Below, one piece after another: positions 6,204-8,277 of a stretch of DNA of 8,277 bases. The translations under genes and the position numbers were made by a program. The notes beneath the pieces are model-generated. The model worked only from the letters and a program-made list of their open reading frames with translations. It searched no databases and was not told where the DNA came from. This DNA is from Acidobacteriota bacterium (GTDB taxonomy: Bacteria; Acidobacteriota; UBA6911; RPQK01; JAPXNP01), in NCBI GenBank assembly GCA_030614585.1, contig JAUWTT010000157.1, positions 1-8,277 on the forward strand. The letters run 5' to 3'. Position 1 is the first letter of the stretch, and each line of letters begins with the position of its first letter.

Positions 6204-7205
6204 ATGAAAGGTTTCCAGAAACCGAAGAGACTTGCGTGCGATATGGAAACACTCACGGATTCGTTTGGGCACTTCCATGCCCAGCCGTTTGAGCGAGGTT
6301 TCGGAACTACGTTCGGGAATGCACTGAGAAGAATTCTGCTTTCTGCCATCGAGGGTGCCGCCATAACAGGTGTGAAGATCGATGGAGTTTTGCATGAGTT
6401 CTCGTCGGTAACCGGAGTCCGCGAGGACGTAACCGACATCATCATGAACTTGAAGCAGATCCCGATCAAACTGCATGTCGACCACGCGAAAACCATCTAT
6501 GTCGATGGGTCAGGTAAAGCAGGTGATTTGAAATCCGGGGATCTTAAACCAGATCCGGATATTGAGATTCTCGACCCTGACGTTCACATAGCTACCTTGA
6601 ACTCATCGGCTGATTTCAAGATGGAGATCCGGGTGCAGAACGGGCGGGGGTATGTACCCGCCGATGAGAATTTCTCGGAACTGAAAGATGACGAGCAAGA
6701 CGTTCAGTACATTCCGCTCGATTCAGTTCATTCACCTGTTACCCGCGTGAATTTTTGGGTCGAATCAGCTCGGCTTGGGCGCTCCACCGATTACGATCAG
6801 TTGCATCTGGAGGTCTGGACGGACGGGAGCCTGGCTCCCCAGGACGCAGTAGGGCAGGCGGCCAAAATCCTAAAGGATCACCTCTTCATCTTCATCAACT
6901 TTGAGGAAGAACCCGAGCCTGCCGATGCGGAGCGGGATGAAGAACTGGGTTCCATTAATGAGAATCTGAACAAGTCGATTGAGGAATTGGAGCTTTCAGT
7001 TCGATCATACAATTGCTTGAAGAACGCCAATATCCAGACGATTGGTCAGTTGGTGACTAAGAGTGAAGCAGAGATGCTGAAGACCAAGAACTTTGGACGC
7101 AAATCTCTTAATGAGATTAATGAGATCCTGGAGAATCTTGGGCTCTCTTTCGGAATGAAACTGGACGAACGGGGACGTGTGATTCGAGAAGGGGGCGAGG
7201 CCTAG
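6204..7205 (+). CDS. rpoA: DNA-directed RNA polymerase subunit alpha
   Basis: The alpha subunit dimerises to nucleate RNA polymerase assembly, and its C-terminal domain contacts upstream promoter DNA and activators. The 333-residue protein begins MKGFQKPKRL. The dimerisation region reads PFERGFGTTFGNALRRILLS (28-47) followed by IEGAAITGVKIDGVLHEFS. The N-terminal domain continues to about 233 (FIFINFEEE). An acidic linker (234-248) leads to the C-terminal domain, with LSVRSYNCLKNANIQTIG (264-281) and LKTKNFGRKSLNEI (292-305). R267 and N270 match the DNA-contacting arginine and asparagine of the family. A small internal duplication, GDLKSGDLKP (107-116), lies in an insertion-prone loop. GGAG at 6191-6194 is 9 nt before the ATG. 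Confidence 0.98.
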   Translation: MKGFQKPKRLACDMETLTDSFGHFHAQPFERGFGTTFGNALRRILLSAIEGAAITGVKIDGVLHEFSSVTGVREDVTDIIMNLKQIPIKLHVDHAKTIYVDGSGKAGDLKSGDLKPDPDIEILDPDVHIATLNSSADFKMEIRVQNGRGYVPADENFSELKDDEQDVQYIPLDSVHSPVTRVNFWVESARLGRSTDYDQLHLEVWTDGSLAPQDAVGQAAKILKDHLFIFINFEEEPEPADAERDEELGSINENLNKSIEELELSVRSYNCLKNANIQTIGQLVTKSEAEMLKTKNFGRKSLNEINEILENLGLSFGMKLDERGRVIREGGEA

Positions 7206-7210
7206 GGCCT
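7198..7210 (+). other. Short inverted repeat with the rpoA stop codon as its loop
   Basis: AGGCC (7198-7202) and GGCCT (7206-7210) are perfect complements, and the three loop bases are the TAG stop of rpoA. No T tract follows, so it is not an intrinsic terminator. It may be chance in GC-rich sequence. Confidence 0.35.
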
Positions 7211-7297
7211 GGGTCCGGGAATCGAAAAACGGGGATACCGTAAGCAAGTCGGAATAAAAGTAAGTTACTTCTTTCTGGTACCTACCGGAGGATTACA

Positions 7298-7702
7298 ATG
7301 CGACATCGTGTAGCAGGACGAAAACTCGGAAGAAATACGAGCCATCGAAAGGCTCTCCTACGTACGATGGTGACCAGTTTTCTTGAAAGTGAGAAGATCG
7401 TCACAACAGTGCCGAAGGCCAAAGAGGTTCGTTCAGTTGCGGAGAAGATGATCACCTTGGGGAAAAGAGAAAGCCTTCACGCCCGACGGCAGGCTTTGTC
7501 GTTCCTCCGTAAGAAATCAGTTGTCTTTAAGCTCTTCGATGCTCTCGGTCCTCGATTTGCAGATAGAAACGGCGGGTATACACGAATCCTTCGGCTCGGG
7601 AATCGCCCTGGGGACGGTGCTGAAGTGGCACTTCTCCAGTTCGTAGATGCTGAAGAATCTGGAGCGAAGAAGGAAGAGGCTTCGAAGAAGAAAAAGAAGT
7701 GA
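7298..7702 (+). CDS. rplQ: 50S ribosomal protein L17
   Basis: L17 lies near the exit of the peptide tunnel in the large subunit. The 134-residue protein begins MRHRVAGRKLGRNTSHRKAL, the family hallmark. It continues with LLRTMVTSFLESEKIVTTVPKAKEVR and carries GGYTRILRLGNRPGDGAEVA at about 92-111. The C-terminus is a low-complexity lysine, glutamate and serine tail (KKEEASKKKKK) beyond the usual LQFVDA end. GGAGG at 7287-7291 lies 6 nt before the ATG. It is the last gene of the alpha cluster. The stop is followed in frame by a second KEEAS, see the repeat entry. Confidence 0.97.
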   Translation: MRHRVAGRKLGRNTSHRKALLRTMVTSFLESEKIVTTVPKAKEVRSVAEKMITLGKRESLHARRQALSFLRKKSVVFKLFDALGPRFADRNGGYTRILRLGNRPGDGAEVALLQFVDAEESGAKKEEASKKKKK

Positions 7703-7716
7703 AAGGAAGAGGCTTC
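7670..7716 (+). repeat. 14-bp direct repeat across the rplQ stop, 33-bp period
   Basis: AAGGAAGAGGCTTC occurs at 7670-7683 and again at 7703-7716, exactly 33 bases (11 codons) later. Both copies are in the rplQ frame and read KEEAS. The second begins immediately after the TGA and runs into TAG at 7718. This looks like the remains of a 33-bp tandem duplication of the L17 tail. Confidence 0.7.
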
Positions 7717-7741
7717 TTAGCCCCGGTTCTTGCGGGACTTA

Positions 7742-7768
7742 CCACGAAGACACCAAGGACACTAAGGG
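7742..7768. repeat. Three 9-bp degenerate tandem repeats (CACNAAGGA type)
   Basis: CCACGAAGA, CACCAAGGA and CACTAAGGG follow one another without a gap. In translation this gives HEDTKDTK, a string I associate with spurious small proteins in many environmental bacterial genomes, where such repeats are dispersed in intergenic DNA. The repeats are seen directly; the wider family is recalled knowledge and not checked here. Confidence 0.6.
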
Positions 7769-7846
7769 AAACGACGAACGGCGAACACGGTCGGCCCACT
7801 CTGGCTCTCCATTCGCTGCTTGCTACTGACCACTATTGACTCACCC

Positions 7847-7875
7847 GTGTCAAGTGCTGATTAAAAAATTGACAC
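7847..7875. repeat. Inverted repeat GTGTCAA / TTGACAC
   Basis: The 7-bp arms at 7847-7853 and 7869-7875 are perfect complements around a 15-nt AT-rich loop that contains AAAAAA. It could fold as a hairpin or be a binding site. Read on the - strand, the T run lies inside the loop and not after the stem, so it is not a standard terminator. Confidence 0.45.
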
Positions 7876-8013
7876 CTTGTGAGTGATGTTTTGGGGTTAG
7901 CGCTCGTTGCCGGTGTCCCCCAACCCGAAACCCCTTGGTCATAAACTGAGTCGATTCATTCTTCCAGGACTTCGACAAAGTTCACGATTAAGCTAGCGAC
8001 GAAGTTTCCCCAA

Positions 8014-8034
8014 GACCCAGGACCCAAGACCCCA
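8014..8034. repeat. Three 7-bp tandem repeats (GACCCAR type)
   Basis: GACCCAG, GACCCAA and GACCCCA lie head to tail, ending 4 bases short of the stop codon of the - strand gene. They are direct short tandem repeats, slightly degenerate, at the right end of the non-coding region. Confidence 0.6.
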
Positions 8035-8038
8035 GCCT

Positions 8039-8277
8039 CTAAAAGATCATTGTCCAGGCTACGCCGAGCGAAACGTAGATCAGGTACATCCCTGCTAAAA
8101 GGGCGAAGCCTTTCCCAACTTTGATGCCCTCTGAGACTTTGGACAACCCCAGGCCCAGCAGGAAAATCACATACCAGACAATCACATCCGCTGAAGATGC
8201 CAGCTTGTACAACACGGGCGAGTCCTGGGCATCGAAAAGAAACGCTGGATTCGAAGAAACGGGATTTTGAAAATTGA
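8039..8277 (-). CDS. Membrane protein C-terminal part, Yip1-like (partial)
   Basis: Reading the reverse strand from the window edge gives 78 open codons ending in TAG at 8041-8039; the gene's start lies beyond 8277. The visible part contains NPAFLFDAQDSPVLYKLAS, then a hydrophobic helix at about residues 30-45 (DVIVWYVIFLLGLGLS), a short basic loop (KVSEGIKVGKG) and a second helix at about 57-77 (FALLAGMYLIYVSLGVAW). Two closely spaced C-terminal helices after an NPA...LASSADV region resemble bacterial Yip1-domain proteins, which are polytopic inner-membrane proteins of mostly unknown function. The family call is tentative; that it is a real membrane-protein gene is more certain. It converges on rplQ and has no evident link to the ribosomal operon. 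Confidence 0.65.
   Translation of the reverse strand, partial: NFQNPVSSNPAFLFDAQDSPVLYKLASSADVIVWYVIFLLGLGLSKVSEGIKVGKGFALLAGMYLIYVSLGVAWTMIF

Larger units (their letters stand above)
7703..8038. other. Non-coding region between convergent genes, with short repeats
   Basis: These 336 bases separate the end of rplQ from the end of the - strand membrane-protein gene. I see no credible gene: the + strand frame through the first part ends in the HEDTKDTKGN-type peptide that comes from translating a repeat. The region holds a 9-nt triple repeat (7742-7768), two adjacent CGAAC-containing heptamers near 7774-7787, an inverted repeat (7847-7875) and a 7-nt triple repeat (8014-8034). No stem followed by a T tract was found for either flanking gene, so I cannot place a terminator. 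I see no tRNA and no other structured RNA here. Confidence 0.6.

Noticed and set aside
6108..6496. Two - strand open frames across the rpsD-rpoA gap and the rpoA start
   Set aside because: Both overlap the conserved N-terminus of RpoA in antisense, and the peptides resemble no family I know.
7704..7736. Stems after rplQ (AGGAAG/CTTCTT with a 3-nt loop, and CCCG/CGGG) as a terminator
   Set aside because: Short or wobble-containing stems with no following T tract; not enough to call an intrinsic terminator.
7647..7829. 60-codon + strand frame at the rplQ end ending in HEDTKDTKGN...
   Set aside because: It overlaps rplQ in another frame and its distinctive part is a translated 9-bp repeat, a known kind of spurious protein.
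7836..7865. TTGACT followed by GATTAA/ATTAAA as a sigma-70-type promoter
   Set aside because: The -10 candidates match the consensus at only about 3 of 6 bases, and no gene starts downstream on the + strand.
7891..7923. TTGGGG/CCCCAA pairing as a terminator for the - strand gene
   Set aside because: Only 6 bp around a 21-nt loop and no T run after it on either strand.

Overview
This window is a stretch of the bacterial ribosomal-protein superoperon, read on the + strand from its left edge to about 7702. It covers the end of the spc cluster and the whole alpha cluster: rplR (3' end only), rpsE, rpmD, rplO, secY, adk, map, infA, rpmJ, rpsM, rpsK, rpsD, rpoA, rplQ. The uninterrupted order secY-adk-map-infA-rpmJ-rpsM is that of Gram-positives and many deep-branching phyla; enteric bacteria lack adk, map and infA here. 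Moderate GC, the KGFQ-type RpoA N-terminus, the microrepeats after rplQ and a Yip1-like membrane protein are compatible with an Acidobacteriota-like environmental bacterium. That assignment is an impression from sequence style and is low confidence.

Positions 1-4121 are tightly packed. rpmD/rplO, rplO/secY and adk/map overlap by 1-4 bases, which suggests translational coupling. From 4122 onward the gaps widen: 44 nt before rpmJ, 40 before rpsM, 29 before rpsK, 123 before rpsD, 87 before rpoA and 92 before rplQ. Some of these gaps hold possible RNA structure. The most interesting are a perfect 9-bp hairpin directly before the rpsM ribosome binding site and a pseudoknot-compatible set of pairings ending directly at the rpsD ribosome binding site. 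S4, the rpsD product, is the classic autoregulator of this operon.

The genes supply small-subunit proteins S5, S13, S11 and S4, large-subunit proteins L18, L30, L15, L36 and L17, initiation factor IF1, the RNA polymerase alpha subunit, the SecY translocon channel, methionine aminopeptidase and adenylate kinase. All are core functions tied to growth rate. S4, L36 and adenylate kinase all keep complete zinc-binding residue sets.

Positions 7703-8038 are non-coding and hold several families of short degenerate tandem repeats. From the right edge back to 8039, on the - strand, lies the C-terminal part of an unrelated two-helix membrane protein, convergent with the ribosomal operon. I found no clearly new multi-gene system. 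The coding content is ordinary, and the points worth checking are in the leaders and the terminal intergenic region.
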